The position numbers were made by a program, and so were the translations under genes. The notes beneath the pieces are model-generated. The model was not told the origin of the DNA. It saw nothing but the letters and a program-made list of their open reading frames with translations, and searched no databases. From contig CAJUKA010000026.1 of the NCBI GenBank assembly GCA_910586585.1, positions 1 to 51,500 of the forward strand: 51,500 nucleotides of DNA, read 5' to 3'. The DNA is from an uncultured Lachnospiraceae bacterium (GTDB taxonomy: Bacteria > Bacillota > Clostridia > Lachnospirales > Lachnospiraceae). Positions 1-7,436 of the stretch are shown one piece after another (the first letter of the stretch is position 1; each line of letters opens with the position of its first letter).

Positions 1-2
1 AA

Positions 3-128
3 CTTCATGTGTATGCCTTGGATAAGATGCTGGATTTGGAGCGGGGCTTTCTGCTAAATGAGCTTTACCGTGAAATGGATGGGCATATTTTGGCGCAGCA
101 TACTTTAAAAGGGATTTATGAAAATTAG
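3..128 (+). CDS. Partial CDS, C-terminal 41 residues, unknown function
   Basis: An open frame runs in from the left edge and ends at TAG 126-128, giving 41 residues rich in Leu, Glu and Asp. It overlaps the start of the next gene by 11 nt, which suggests translational coupling. Charge and periodicity suggest a mostly helical C-terminus. No motif is recognisable in this fragment. It could be a regulator or enzyme tail; the start lies outside the window. Confidence 0.45.
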   Translation, partial: LHVYALDKMLDLERGFLLNELYREMDGHILAQHTLKGIYEN

Positions 129-651
129 CTGCCTGAAAGTCGGCGGGCGTACAATAAAAACAGTTGTGGCTGTATTCCTGTGTCTGCTGACAGGCATCAT
201 AAGAAAATCGGACACAGCTTTCTATGCCGCTATTGCCGCCGTGCTGTGCGTACAGCGCACATCTAAAGACAGTTTCCGGGAAGCATTCAACAGGGAGACG
301 GCTACAGTTATCGGAGGTATATGGGGGATGCTCGTTTTACTTTTTGAGAGGAATGTCTGGTGTGTTCCATATGAAGCGTTGCGCTACCTGTTTCTATCGA
401 TGCTTCTTATTCCCATCATAAAGTTTTCTGTTTTGATAAAGATGGAAAGAGGAACGTTCCTCATGTGTGTTGTTTTCCTGTGTATTACCGTGACGCATGG
501 AAATGATGAAAACACTTTGGCTTTTGGGGTTGCGCGGATTTTGGATACTACGATTGGCATTGTGATTGCTTTAATAATAAACCAGTTTCCAATCCGCAGG
601 ACAAAAGGAGAGCGGGTATTGCGCCGCTTCCGCAATCATGGGAAATTTTGA
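118..651 (+). CDS. FUSC-family (aromatic acid exporter-like) membrane protein
   Basis: This 177-residue protein is strongly hydrophobic, with about four to five membrane segments (near residues 12-28, 33-47, 66-78, 87-105, 112-127, 136-155). The pattern of a short basic N-terminus, a segment with DTAFYAAIAAVLCVQ, a GxxWG-like loop and a final helix with RILDTTIGIVIALIIN resembles the FUSC/aromatic acid exporter (DUF939-type) N-terminal membrane domain. Such proteins are thought to export aromatic acids or other small molecules. It is shorter than full-length family members that carry a cytoplasmic C-terminal domain. The start overlaps the upstream partial gene. The substrate cannot be told from sequence. 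Confidence 0.7.
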   Translation: MKISCLKVGGRTIKTVVAVFLCLLTGIIRKSDTAFYAAIAAVLCVQRTSKDSFREAFNRETATVIGGIWGMLVLLFERNVWCVPYEALRYLFLSMLLIPIIKFSVLIKMERGTFLMCVVFLCITVTHGNDENTLAFGVARILDTTIGIVIALIINQFPIRRTKGERVLRRFRNHGKF

Positions 652-769
652 TAAACCACAGATGGTTTATGAGGCATATCGGCAAAGTACGGAAAATCTG
701 AAATCCTATATGCCGCGCCAGTGGAGCTTTGTGAGAGGAATGGCTGGCGTGTTCAGGGAGATGGAGTAG
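638..769 (+). CDS. Small ORF or gene remnant, 43 aa
   Basis: An ATG at 638 overlaps the end of the membrane protein gene and opens a 43-codon frame ending at TAG 767-769. The product is soluble, with aromatic and basic residues in its second half (SYMPRQWSFVRGMAG). There is no good ribosome binding site, so translation would depend on coupling to the upstream gene. It may be the displaced C-terminus of an older gene rather than a functional peptide. No family was recognised. Confidence 0.25.
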   Translation: MGNFDKPQMVYEAYRQSTENLKSYMPRQWSFVRGMAGVFREME

Positions 770-783
770 TGGCATTATAGGTT

Positions 784-1161
784 TTATGTAGAGCCGTCAT
801 TTACACGCTCTATTTCTTTCTTGTAAAATTCTATCTTCTCATCCAATTTTGCTTTATGTTCCTGCAACAATGCTATCTGTTCATTCAGTGTCTGACGGTG
901 CTGCACCAGCATTTCCATCCTTTCGGACAGGGTGGGATCGCCGTCTGCCCGGAGCTGGGCATAGTGCTTTATTTCTTTAATGGGCATCCCCGTATCTTTC
1001 AGGCGTTTGATGAATTCGATCCATGTAAGGTCTTTGTCAGAATAGCAGCGGCGGTTGCTGGCATTTCTTTCTGGCATAATCAATCCTTCATGCTCATAGT
1101 AGCGCAGGGTATGTATCCCAAGATTTGTAAGTTTTGAAAATTCACCGATAGAATATTCCAT
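784..1161 (-). CDS. MerR-family transcriptional regulator
   Basis: The 125-residue protein begins MEYSIGEFSKLTNLGIHTLR, the classic MerR winged-helix N-terminus: helix-turn-helix at residues 3-22, then RYYEHEGLIMPERN and the wing RRCYSDKDLTWIEFIKRL. A dimerising coiled coil of charged heptads fills residues 77-120. There is no cysteine cluster, so metal sensing is unlikely. The length and the adjacent oxidoreductase suggest the AdhR/YraB-like group, which senses aldehydes or other electrophiles. It diverges from the dehydrogenase at 1247, whose promoter has MerR-type geometry, so that gene is the likely target. Confidence 0.9.
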   Translation of the reverse strand: MEYSIGEFSKLTNLGIHTLRYYEHEGLIMPERNASNRRCYSDKDLTWIEFIKRLKDTGMPIKEIKHYAQLRADGDPTLSERMEMLVQHRQTLNEQIALLQEHKAKLDEKIEFYKKEIERVNDGST

Positions 1162-1182
1162 AAAAAAATCGCTCCAATCCTC

Positions 1183-1213
1183 TTGACATAGAGTTTACTC
1201 TACATTGTATGGT
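1183..1213 (+). promoter_or_regulatory. MerR-type promoter with 19-bp spacer and dyad operator
   Basis: A TTGACA -35 box (1183-1188) and a TATGGT -10 box (1208-1213) are separated by 19 bp. That over-long spacing is typical of MerR-controlled promoters. The spacer begins with a dyad, TAGAGT-TT-ACTCTA (1189-1202), with 6-bp perfect arms. The element sits between the divergent regulator and dehydrogenase genes. MerR proteins bind such dyads and untwist the DNA to align the two boxes. Confidence 0.8.
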
Positions 1214-1246
1214 ATGGATTATACCAAATCGAAGGAGGATTTTCAA

Positions 1247-2038
1247 ATGGTTCAGGAAACGGGGAAATATACAGTTATTACCGGGGCGAGTTCCGGCATA
1301 GGGTACGAGGCGGCAAAGGCATTTGCAGAGCGGGGCAGGAATCTGGTCATTATAGCGAGGCGTGAAAACAATCTGAAAATTCTGCAACAGGAAATTTTAG
1401 GGAAACATCCGGATTTGGATGTTGTCATCAGAAGCACCGATCTATCTGTGCCGGAAAACGTATATCAGCTTTACAGCAGTTTGAAGGAGTACGAAATTGA
1501 GGCATGGATTAACAATGCAGGTTTCGGAAATTATGACAGCGTGGCAAAACAGGACTTAAAGAAGATAGGGCAGATGCTGCATTTAAACGTAGAGGCTTTG
1601 ACGCTCCTGTCCTCATTGTTTGTCCGTGATTACAAAGATGTGGAAGGGACACAGCTTATCAATATATCCTCCTGTGGGGGCTATACCATTGTTCCCACGG
1701 CAGTGACTTACTGTGCGGCAAAGTTTTATGTCAGCGCATTTACGGAAGGTCTGGCAAGGGAACTGGAGGAAGCAGGCGCAAAAATGAAGGTGAAGGTGCT
1801 GGCACCCGCTGCAACAAGGACGGAGTTTGGAATGGTGGCGAACAATGTCAGTGAATATGATTATGATAAGTCTTTTGGGACATACCATACAAGCCAGCAG
1901 ATGGCCGGATTCCTGATTGAACTGTATGACAGTGGAAAAGTGGTTGGGCTGATAGACAGGGAGGATTTCTGTTTCCGCCTGACTGATCCATTGCTTCCAT
2001 ATGCGGGCAGTTCGGCACATAATCAGAAACGTATGTGA
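1247..2038 (+). CDS. Short-chain dehydrogenase/reductase (SDR)
   Basis: The start is ATG 1247 with GGAGG at 1234-1238; the frame is open further upstream but would run into the promoter. The 263-residue Rossmann-fold protein has the cofactor motif TGASSGIG (residues about 11-18), NNAG near 88, a catalytic Ser in ISSCGG and the YCAAK catalytic Tyr/Lys pair near 155-159. Arg residues after the second beta strand (ARREN) suggest NADP preference. It is a classical SDR that reduces a carbonyl or oxidises an alcohol; the substrate is unknown. It is probably induced by the divergent MerR protein. Confidence 0.88.
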   Translation: MVQETGKYTVITGASSGIGYEAAKAFAERGRNLVIIARRENNLKILQQEILGKHPDLDVVIRSTDLSVPENVYQLYSSLKEYEIEAWINNAGFGNYDSVAKQDLKKIGQMLHLNVEALTLLSSLFVRDYKDVEGTQLINISSCGGYTIVPTAVTYCAAKFYVSAFTEGLARELEEAGAKMKVKVLAPAATRTEFGMVANNVSEYDYDKSFGTYHTSQQMAGFLIELYDSGKVVGLIDREDFCFRLTDPLLPYAGSSAHNQKRM

Positions 2039-2067
2039 GCATAGGAATATAAGGAACCATACAAAAG

Positions 2068-2109
2068 AGATCGCCGCTATGGGGAGATTCACCTCATAAG
2101 CGGCGGCCT
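2068..2109 (+). other. Inverted repeat after the dehydrogenase
   Basis: GCCGCT...AGCGGC arms enclose a short segment with further ATG/CAT pairing. No U-run follows, so it is not a canonical intrinsic terminator, although it sits where one would be expected between the dehydrogenase and the LytTR operon. Confidence 0.3.
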
Positions 2110-2203
2110 GCCGTTTCCGCCGGATTATATGATTGGAAGTGCTGTCGGATGAAAGGCGAAAAACTTTAGGGGTGATTTAGGATTTTTTCAAAACGATTCT
2201 GCC

Positions 2204-2271
2204 TTTCGTTCCCGAAAAGTGGTCGTTTCGTTCCCTCCGCCCGAAAAACGGAAATTTTCTGCCGATATAAT
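2204..2271 (+). promoter_or_regulatory. Candidate LytTR-controlled promoter with 22-bp spaced direct repeats
   Basis: The 10-mer TTTCGTTCCC occurs at 2204-2213 and again at 2226-2235, exactly 22 bp apart (10-bp boxes, 12-bp gap). A perfect TATAAT lies at 2266-2271 without a good -35 box. Paired direct repeats about two helical turns apart, upstream of a weak-35 promoter, are the known target layout of LytTR regulators such as AgrA and ComE. The next gene encodes a LytTR regulator, so autoregulation is the likely meaning. Confidence 0.6.
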
Positions 2272-2307
2272 AAGTGAAAGCCTATGCAGGATTTGAGGTG
2301 ATGGATA

Positions 2308-3012
2308 TTGGATATAGCAGTTGTGGATGATGAAAAAGCGATCAGGGAGCATATCTGCGCCCTGATTGAAAGACAGAAACCGGGGAGCAACATAGAAGCC
2401 TGTGCCACGGGAGAGGAGCTTCTTGCATCGGGGAAGTGGTTTGACATTGTTTTCCTTGACATACAGATGGACGGCATGAACGGCATTGAGGCGGCGAGGA
2501 AGCTGCGGGAGCGGCAGGAGGACGCTGTCCTCATATTTATTACGGGCATCAAGGAATATGTATTTGACGCCCTTGACCTCTATGCGTTCCACTACCTTTT
2601 GAAGCCGCTGGATGAAAAGAAATTTGCGGAAGTGCTGGAAAAGGCGGCATGGGAGGCGAAGAAAAAGAAGGAGAAGAAGTGCATCTTCTTAAAGACGAGG
2701 AACCTTACGCTTGACCAGTCTGACATCCTGTATGTTGAGAGCAGGGCGAAGAAACTGGAGATACACACCGCCGGGGCGGATAAGGCCATAGAGATATATG
2801 CTTCTATGGATGAGCTGGAGGGGCAGCTTGGGGAGGATTTCTACCGCTGCCACCGGGCGTACATCGTGAACATGGCGCATATCACGGAGTATGACAATGA
2901 GAGCATAACCCTTACAAACGGCGATAAGGTATATCTGACCAAAAAGAAGTACGGCGGGTTTGTAAAGGCTTATATGTGGTTTTTGCAGAATGGGGGTGTG
3001 TCCAGTGTTTGA
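2308..3012 (+). CDS. LytTR-family response regulator (AgrA/VirR-like)
   Basis: The TTG start at 2308 follows GAGGTG at 2295-2300; an ATG at 2301 is out of frame and soon stops. The 234-residue protein has a receiver domain (1-120) with acidic pocket D7/D8, phospho-acceptor D51 in FLDIQMDGMNG, Thr near 80 and Lys in LLKPLD. A linker of about 15 residues leads to a LytTR DNA-binding domain (about 135-228) with ILYVESRAKKLEIH, FYRCHRAYIVN and the final YGGFVKAYMWF. It would be phosphorylated by the kinase encoded next, whose start overlaps it. Repeats ahead of the gene suggest autoregulation. Confidence 0.9.
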   Translation: MDIAVVDDEKAIREHICALIERQKPGSNIEACATGEELLASGKWFDIVFLDIQMDGMNGIEAARKLRERQEDAVLIFITGIKEYVFDALDLYAFHYLLKPLDEKKFAEVLEKAAWEAKKKKEKKCIFLKTRNLTLDQSDILYVESRAKKLEIHTAGADKAIEIYASMDELEGQLGEDFYRCHRAYIVNMAHITEYDNESITLTNGDKVYLTKKKYGGFVKAYMWFLQNGGVSSV

Positions 3013-4495
3013 AACAGCGAATGTCATTTTTTCCGTGTGCCTTTATTTCTTTCAGGGATACTGCCTGCAATATTTTTATGGGAGCTTTCTGGAAAGCAGG
3101 ACAAAGGACGGGAGATGGGGCGGTCTGGCAGTGGCGGCTTCGTATGCAGTGTTCAGGCTGGCTTTGTTCTGGGCTGTTCCGTCAAAAAGTTGGGATTACA
3201 GGGTGGAAGTCTGGAAGATGCTGTTGGCATTGTGTGTGCTGGCTGTTCTTGCCGCTTGTTTTTATAAAGCGTTGCATTTGATTACAGTATTTCTTGTAGT
3301 TGCATTTCAGGCTGTTGCGGATATCAGCCGTTATGTGACAGCCATATTGTTAGGTGAGCTGGGAGAAGGACTGCTTGGACTGTGGAACTGGCTCGCCGGG
3401 AATGGGCGGCTTGCAACGGAAGATGCATTCTGTATTGCCGTAAATGTAGGGCTGGCCATCCAGTGGATCATTGAGTGCATGGTCATTGCGCTGGTTCTGT
3501 ATCTGTCACTGAAAAAGATTGTACGGGATTTCCGTGAGAAAGAGCATGGCATCAGCAGGATGGAACTTCTATTTATCCTTACTCCGGCGGCCGTGGGACT
3601 GATGCTCTGTGTGCTGTTGCGTATCATCATGGTCACAGTGGAGGACGGTGCGGCGAGGATTCTGTATGACAGGTATCCAATATTGCTCTTTGTACTTCCA
3701 ACAATCCTGTTCCTGTCGCTTCTTTCCATCCTGTATGGGGTGAAGCTGTTCCAGGACATGGTCTGCTGGAACAGGGAAAGGAGCAGCCGGATCGTACTTG
3801 AAAAGCAGGTGCAGAGCCTGCAGGAACACATGGAGGAGATGGAGCGCATCAATTCCGGCATAAGGGGAATGAAGCATGACATGAAGAATACCCTTTCCGT
3901 CATCCAGCGGCTTTCCGCCGGGAGCGGCGCAGATGAAAACCCGGAACTGCAGGCGTATCTGGAAGAACTGAACCAGACTATGGACAGACTGGAGTTCCGT
4001 TTCAGGACGGGGAACACAGTGGTGGATACCCTGCTGAACATGAAATACCATGAGATCACCCGCATGGTGCCGGACTTGCAGATGGATGTCGGAGGGCTGC
4101 AGTTCCCCAAAAAACTGTTTATACAAAGTTATGATATCGGTATCATCTTGGGAAATGCGCTGGATAACGCAATGGAGGCGTGCCGGAAACTGAAGGAGAA
4201 GGAGCTGGATGCCGCAGCTTTTATCCGCATCAGTTCTTTCCAAAAGAGGGAGCTGTTTTTCCTGAAAGTGGAGAACAGCTTTGACGGGCGGCTGGTGCGG
4301 AAACCGCAGAAGGAATTCCCCATGACGGATAAGGCGGACAGGGAGAACCACGGGATAGGGCTTGCAAATATCAAAAGCACAGCGGAGAAGTATCAGGGGA
4401 CAATGGATTTCAAAGTAAAAGGCAGGGTATTCATCCTGTCCGTGATGATGAAAAATGAAAGGAGAGAGGAAGATGGACTTTGGAGTGACAGGTAA
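3005..4495 (+). CDS. GHKL sensor histidine kinase (AgrC/VirS-like)
   Basis: I favour GTG 3005 because GGGGGTG lies 6 nt before it; ATG 2990 is in frame but lacks a binding site. The 496-residue product has about six membrane helices over residues 1-250, then a coiled-coil dimerisation helix (VLEKQVQSLQEHMEEMERI). The H-box is MKHDMKNTLS, with phospho-acceptor His about residue 291. The N-box is GNALDNAMEACR (Asn about 384) and the G-box is HGIGLANIKSTAEKYQG. This layout marks the AgrC/VirS group, which usually senses peptides. It overlaps the regulator gene by 8 nt. No AgrB or AgrD gene is visible nearby, so the ligand is unknown. Confidence 0.9.
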   Translation: MFETANVIFSVCLYFFQGYCLQYFYGSFLESRTKDGRWGGLAVAASYAVFRLALFWAVPSKSWDYRVEVWKMLLALCVLAVLAACFYKALHLITVFLVVAFQAVADISRYVTAILLGELGEGLLGLWNWLAGNGRLATEDAFCIAVNVGLAIQWIIECMVIALVLYLSLKKIVRDFREKEHGISRMELLFILTPAAVGLMLCVLLRIIMVTVEDGAARILYDRYPILLFVLPTILFLSLLSILYGVKLFQDMVCWNRERSSRIVLEKQVQSLQEHMEEMERINSGIRGMKHDMKNTLSVIQRLSAGSGADENPELQAYLEELNQTMDRLEFRFRTGNTVVDTLLNMKYHEITRMVPDLQMDVGGLQFPKKLFIQSYDIGIILGNALDNAMEACRKLKEKELDAAAFIRISSFQKRELFFLKVENSFDGRLVRKPQKEFPMTDKADRENHGIGLANIKSTAEKYQGTMDFKVKGRVFILSVMMKNERREEDGLWSDR

Positions 4496-5246
4496 TTTTG
4501 GAGGACGCTATTTGGCAGAACAGTATCGGAAGAATGCGGCGGCAGAAAAAGGCGAGGGTGTGAGCTTTGCGGAACTTGCAGAGGCAAAGGCGGCGGAGAA
4601 AGGAACAGCGGCGGGGATGAGTTTCAAGGATATGTGGCAGACGAGGTTCCCGGGGGCATATTACCATGTGATGGATGCGTCAAACATTCCGCAGGGGGTA
4701 TGGGAAAGAAATGATTTCCCTTTTGAAAAGTTTTTCCAGAATGATGTTGATGAATCTGCCGTGAACTGGAAGCCTAATGGGGCAAATCCCGCTATGGATT
4801 CAGCCGGGGTGCAGTCAAGGCTCCACTCGATTGCGGGGCAGAAATCAATCGTTGTGCCGCCGGAACTGGAGGAAAAGATGAAAAATGATCCGGCGCTGAC
4901 ACAACAGGTAATGGCGAAAGTAGAGGGCTTCATTGCTGCCAACCAAGTACCCGGCAGGATATGCTCCCACCTGATTGTTTTAGATGAGAATGGGGAAATT
5001 GCACGTTTCCGGGCTTCGAGCCACGGCGGTAACATTACTGGCCCGACAGAGGAAGAGATGCGGCAGTTTGAGGCAGAGCAGGCGGCAAAGAAGAAAAGGC
5101 GTGAGGAATATGCCCGTCTGAATGAGGAAGCCGCCCTAAAACGCAGGCTGATGGAGCAGGAGGCGGGCGAGAGATATTACAAGAGCAGCATAACCAAAAA
5201 GGCGGTTTCTGCTGCGGCTTATGAGGCATCGGGCATTTTGAAGTAA
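4473..5246 (+). CDS. Conserved unknown protein (DUF6033-like?), 257 aa
   Basis: ATG 4473 has GGAGAGAGG just upstream and the gene overlaps the kinase end by 23 nt, so it belongs to the same transcript. The protein has a Gly-rich N-terminus (MDFGVTGNFGGRYLAEQY), Ala/Lys-rich helices, a middle region with SIVVPPELEEKMKNDP and SHLIVLDENGEIARFRASSH, and a highly charged coiled-coil C-terminus (about 190-235) rich in Lys, Arg and Glu. The middle region parallels the next protein (IAVSPGIVEKMASDP; SAGALIDKNGKVSYW), so the two look like distant paralogues. There is no signal peptide or membrane segment. The DUF6033 label is from memory and uncertain; function is unknown. Confidence 0.75.
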   Translation: MDFGVTGNFGGRYLAEQYRKNAAAEKGEGVSFAELAEAKAAEKGTAAGMSFKDMWQTRFPGAYYHVMDASNIPQGVWERNDFPFEKFFQNDVDESAVNWKPNGANPAMDSAGVQSRLHSIAGQKSIVVPPELEEKMKNDPALTQQVMAKVEGFIAANQVPGRICSHLIVLDENGEIARFRASSHGGNITGPTEEEMRQFEAEQAAKKKRREEYARLNEEAALKRRLMEQEAGERYYKSSITKKAVSAAAYEASGILK

Positions 5247-5255
5247 AGGGGATAT

Positions 5256-5308
5256 GCCCGGACTTACCATAAGGGGGCATGGGCGGCTCCGAATGACAGA
5301 GGGCCGCC
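5256..5308 (+). repeat. Recurrent intergenic hairpin element, copy 1
   Basis: TGCCC (5255-5259) pairs with GGGCA (5275-5279). Between the arms lie an unpaired GGA and an inner CTTA/TAAG stem. A second hairpin, GGCGGC/GCCGCC (5283-5308), follows. The same GGA-bulged first hairpin recurs at 6628 and 6753. The element lies in the leader of the 5348 gene, about 40 nt before its start, so it is probably a cis-acting RNA or processing element. Confidence 0.55.
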
Positions 5309-5347
5309 GTTAGATAAGCAAATAAAATATTCAGGAGGAGGATGATT

Positions 5348-5971
5348 ATGGCAATTTCAGGAGTGACAGATTACACAAATGCTTATGCGGCAGACAGGAC
5401 GAGTGGGAGTAGCGGGCTTAACGGGGATTCGCAGAATTACTTAAACAGCCTGAAAGAGAAATACCCGGATGTGAACATAACCGTGGCGGACTTTAAGAAT
5501 GGGAAACAGGAAGATGCCTATATGCTTGGAAGCCGGGGCTACAATAACATAGCGGTTTCTCCCGGCATTGTGGAGAAGATGGCGTCAGACCCGGCAGCGG
5601 CGGCAAAATACGAGAAAGTCTTTGCGGAAATGTCCGGCAATTCGGAACGGATAGAAAAGTTCGCAAGGGAGAACAATGACGAGATACTCAGTGCGGGCGC
5701 ACTTATTGACAAGAATGGGAAAGTGTCCTACTGGATGGTCGGCAGGAGTAGGGACACGATGGAGAACCCCGGAACGGTCTATAAGGAGAAAGTGCAGAAG
5801 CAGATAGCGGAAAAACGTGCAAAGAAGAAAGAGGAAGAAGCCATGAAAGAGAAGAAACTGGCAAAGGCGGAATCTGTGGAAAAACTGATGGAACAGATAA
5901 AGGCAGGATCAAGCCAGCCTGTGAAGGCTCAGGAAGAAGGTAAGGGCGCACAGTTGGATTTAACCATATAG
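5348..5971 (+). CDS. Conserved unknown protein (DUF6033-like?), 207 aa
   Basis: ATG 5348 lies 7 nt after GGAGGAGG; an in-frame ATG at 5342 is too close to it. The N-terminus is polar and Ser/Gly-rich (MAISGVTDYTNAYAADRTSG). A folded middle region carries VNITVADFKNG, YNNIAVSPGIVEKMASDP and SAGALIDKNGKVSYWMVG, and the C-terminal 60 residues are a Lys/Glu coiled coil. Residues IAVSPGIVEKMASDP parallel the upstream protein, suggesting common descent. No secretion signal was seen, although short Ser/Thr-rich N-termini are shared by several proteins in this cluster. The leader holds hairpin copy 1. Function is unknown; DUF6033 is a tentative label. Confidence 0.75.
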   Translation: MAISGVTDYTNAYAADRTSGSSGLNGDSQNYLNSLKEKYPDVNITVADFKNGKQEDAYMLGSRGYNNIAVSPGIVEKMASDPAAAAKYEKVFAEMSGNSERIEKFARENNDEILSAGALIDKNGKVSYWMVGRSRDTMENPGTVYKEKVQKQIAEKRAKKKEEEAMKEKKLAKAESVEKLMEQIKAGSSQPVKAQEEGKGAQLDLTI

Positions 5972-5985
5972 CGGGGGAGGGATTT

Positions 5986-6549
5986 ATGATGCGTATAGGA
6001 AACAACAATCAGGGAATCTGGCAGCTTTTTAGAAAAGGGACAAATGGGAATCTTCCGTTTACGGGGACACCCGGCAATGTAAGCAAGGGGAATGAGAAGG
6101 CTATTGCTGATTTGCTCTCCGGGCGCAGGAAAAATTCTTATGGCGTTGAGGGCATGAGGATAACGGGCAGGACGGACTGGAAAAGGATTATTAACGTATC
6201 GGATGAAATGAAACAGCACGTCCTTGAGGATGTGAAAAAGGAATTTTACAAATACGGCGGGATGTCCGGAGATAATGCCGCTGAAACAGATGCGTATTAT
6301 GACAAGATACATTCTTATGTGAAAACGCTGAAACCAAGTGACCGTTCCCCGGCAACATGGACGCTTAGCCAGCTTCATTTAGACCTTGCTCATGCAGTGA
6401 CCAGTGCGGTTAAGGAAAAAGTACCCGGATGGACACATGGGCAACCAATCCCGTCAGATGTACTGGATGAGATTTTTGCTGACGAGAGCATCACATCAAT
6501 GGTGTCCGGGAAATCCGGCACAGCGGAAGGGCTGGATGTGAAAATCTGA
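5986..6549 (+). CDS. Conserved unknown protein, 187 aa
   Basis: The start is ATG 5986 (a second ATG follows directly), with GGGAGGG 6 nt upstream and only 14 nt after the previous stop, so it is co-transcribed. The N-terminus is polar, Gly/Asn-rich and probably disordered (about 1-45). The rest is predicted mostly helical, with ISVSDEMKQ-like helix starts (INVSDEMKQHVLEDVKKEF) and the segment ATWTLSQLHLDLAHAVTSA. The protein is soluble with no Cys. It may belong to an uncharacterised Lachnospiraceae family; I do not recognise it securely. Confidence 0.7.
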   Translation: MMRIGNNNQGIWQLFRKGTNGNLPFTGTPGNVSKGNEKAIADLLSGRRKNSYGVEGMRITGRTDWKRIINVSDEMKQHVLEDVKKEFYKYGGMSGDNAAETDAYYDKIHSYVKTLKPSDRSPATWTLSQLHLDLAHAVTSAVKEKVPGWTHGQPIPSDVLDEIFADESITSMVSGKSGTAEGLDVKI

Positions 6550-6589
6550 TACAGTGGTCAGGCACCAATAAATATAAAGATTACACCCG

Positions 6590-6627
6590 ATTCCGCAGGG
6601 GCGCATAAAACTCTGCCCCTGCGGAAT
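6590..6627 (+). terminator. Perfect 13-bp hairpin, possible terminator or processing site
   Basis: ATTCCGCAGGGGC (6590-6602) pairs perfectly with its complement at 6615-6627 around a 12-nt loop. No U-run follows; instead the recurrent hairpin element (copy 2) begins at the next base. It could cause pausing, RNA processing or weak termination after the 5986 gene. Confidence 0.5.
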
Positions 6628-6651
6628 GCCCGGACTTATTGCGAGGGGGCA
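6628..6651 (+). repeat. Recurrent intergenic hairpin element, copy 2
   Basis: GCCC (6628-6631), unpaired GGA (6632-6634), an inner partly paired CTTATTGCGAG, then GGGGC. This matches copy 1 in outer stem and bulge, but the second hairpin is degraded. It precedes the short remnant ORF at 6704. Confidence 0.5.
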
Positions 6652-6703
6652 TGAAACTTTTTTGAGGGTTGAATCGTATATTCAGCGGAGGGAGGTGTTG
6701 GTT

Positions 6704-6730
6704 ATGGGAATTAGGGACAAAGGAAGTTAG
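6704..6730 (+). pseudogene. 8-codon remnant of a cluster paralogue
   Basis: A very strong ribosome binding site (GGAGGGAGG, 6687-6695) and ATG 6704 open a frame that reads MGIRDKGS and then stops. The start resembles the next full gene (MGINGIG). The unit of hairpin element, binding site and start codon is intact while the coding part is gone, so this looks like a decayed family member. A functional micro-peptide cannot be excluded. Confidence 0.45.
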
Positions 6731-6752
6731 GGAAATGCGTTTTGCAATAGAT

Positions 6753-6804
6753 TGCTCGGACTTATTATAAGGGAGCAGGTGCGGCTCTGACCGACAGAAG
6801 AGCC
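6753..6804 (+). repeat. Recurrent intergenic hairpin element, copy 3
   Basis: TGCTC (6753-6757) pairs with GAGCA (6773-6777). GGA is unpaired and CTTAT/ATAAG forms the inner stem. A second hairpin, GGCTCT/AGAGCC (6783-6804), follows. Compared with copy 1, the outer stem changes C-G to T-A on both sides and the second hairpin changes sequence while keeping pairing, which is covariation. It lies 40 nt before the 6844 gene. Confidence 0.6.
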
Positions 6805-6843
6805 ACAATAATAAAAAATTGATGACAATGGAGGACTTGAAAA

Positions 6844-7392
6844 ATGGGTATTAACGGAATTGGAGCGACAGGCTATCAGGCGGCAGGATATACAACAAAA
6901 AGGACGCAGCAGAGTGCGGCAGGAAAGAGTTTTGCAGAGCAGGTGAGCAATGCGGCGAGCGCAAAACCACATACATCCATTGTTTACATGAAAACAGACG
7001 ATATGCTGTATTCCGGCGGGAATGGAACGGGGCTGTCTTTTTACATCAAGTATGCAGAAGGCTCAACGGAAGATGACCCGACTGTGATTGCAAAAGGTGT
7101 TGATGAGAATGGGAACGAATTCGAGCAGACCATACATATCAACAAGATAAATCCCCGGAATGCGTCACTGGTGGAAATGACGGCGCTGGAATCTTATATG
7201 GGTGTGGATAAGAACGGAGGGCTTACATCGCTTCCGCCGGAAACAGGAATGATGGGACTGCACGACAGAACAAATTTCATGGATATGTTCCAAAAGCAGA
7301 TAAGCGATATGAAACTCCTGAGCCAGAAAAAGGCTGCGGCATATTACCAGTACAGTATGCAGGCATATTGGGATTTCATGAATAAGAAATAA
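6844..7392 (+). CDS. Conserved unknown protein, 182 aa
   Basis: ATG 6844 follows GGAGG by about 10 nt. The first 45 residues are polar (MGINGIGATGYQAAGYTTKR and an Ala/Ser-rich stretch). Then come beta-rich segments (HTSIVYMKTDDMLYSGG, LSFYIKYAEGSTEDDPTVIA) and FEQTIHINKINPRNASLVEM, and a helical C-terminus ending in a Lys/Tyr-rich stretch. The first region resembles the N-termini of proteins exported without a classical signal, but that is speculation. It follows hairpin copy 3. The motif IHINKINPRNAS could help searches. No function is assigned. Confidence 0.7.
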   Translation: MGINGIGATGYQAAGYTTKRTQQSAAGKSFAEQVSNAASAKPHTSIVYMKTDDMLYSGGNGTGLSFYIKYAEGSTEDDPTVIAKGVDENGNEFEQTIHINKINPRNASLVEMTALESYMGVDKNGGLTSLPPETGMMGLHDRTNFMDMFQKQISDMKLLSQKKAAAYYQYSMQAYWDFMNKK

Positions 7393-7436
7393 TTCAATAT
7401 TCCTATTCCAAATAAACCGCAGATCATGGCAGGTAT

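Noticed and set aside
2068..2109. Intrinsic terminator after the dehydrogenase
   Set aside because: The inverted repeat is present but lacks the U-run, so I list it only as an inverted repeat.
2188..2592. Reverse frames over the LytTR promoter and gene start
   Set aside because: They overlap the receiver domain coding sequence and have no family pattern.
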